20,015 bases of DNA from contig DLGX01000072.1 of NCBI GenBank assembly GCA_002482925.1, forward strand, positions 1 through 20,015, read 5' to 3'. Below are positions 20,009-20,015 of this stretch, in pieces. Numbering within the stretch: the first letter of the stretch is position 1; every line of letters begins with the position of its first letter. Origin of the DNA: Candidatus Saccharibacteria bacterium UBA7683. GTDB taxonomy: Bacteria > Patescibacteriota > Saccharimonadia > Saccharimonadales > UBA7683. The notes beneath the pieces are model-generated. The model did not search any database. It was not told where the DNA came from and saw nothing but the letters and a program-made list of their open reading frames with translations. The position numbers and the translations under genes were made by a program.

Positions 20009-20015
20009 GTGCTTG

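Noticed and set aside
1..20015. tRNA or rRNA genes, CRISPR arrays, insertion sequences, prophage genes
   Set aside because: All spacers are short and none shows cloverleaf patterns, regularly spaced direct repeats, transposase motifs or phage genes.

Overview
The window looks like part of a small, densely packed genome of the Patescibacteria/CPR group, most likely Candidatus Saccharibacteria (TM7). This rests on divergent housekeeping proteins, very short spacers, many genes that appear to start without a Shine-Dalgarno (SD) leader, and a SecA without the C-terminal zinc motif. TGA is used as a stop codon and an RF2 gene is present, so the code is the standard one and not the TGA=Gly code of Gracilibacteria/Absconditabacteria. 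The lineage call is an inference; no rRNA gene or other marker of comparable weight is present.

Layout. Positions 1-1588 hold the end of an ABC ATPase overlapping a MacB/FtsX-type permease. Positions 1649-2833 encode an unrecognised single-pass extracytoplasmic protein with its own promoter, a strong SD and a clear terminator. Then come serS (with a possible Ser-codon leader peptide and hairpin upstream), a short hpf/raiA, and secA. Two minus-strand membrane genes, a UbiA prenyltransferase and a small three-helix protein, converge on secA. A plus-strand block follows: M16 peptidase, murD and a gene I read as murL (UDP-MurNAc-L-Ala-L-Glu epimerase). The last third is prfB, an unrecognised 234-aa protein, ftsE, ftsX, a secreted coiled-coil/CHAP hydrolase, a minus-strand FemAB-like transferase and a divergent S41 C-terminal processing peptidase.

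How the genes fit together. Much of the window builds or remodels the cell wall. murD-murL would make the D-Glu-containing precursor without a glutamate racemase. FemAB would add bridge amino acids. FtsEX with the CHAP hydrolase would split septal wall, and SecA with the S41 peptidase would export and process envelope proteins. The backbone hpf-secA-prfB-ftsE-ftsX-ctp matches the order known in Bacillus subtilis, with CPR-specific genes inserted.

The observations I rate most worth checking are: the murD-murL pair; recurrent -10 boxes 6-9 nt upstream of start codons (leaderless mRNAs); a tandem-Ser leader peptide with a hairpin ahead of serS; and a palindromic repeat shared by two spacers about 13 kb apart. 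No tRNA, rRNA, CRISPR array, insertion sequence or prophage was seen, and no gene-free stretch exceeds about 230 bases.
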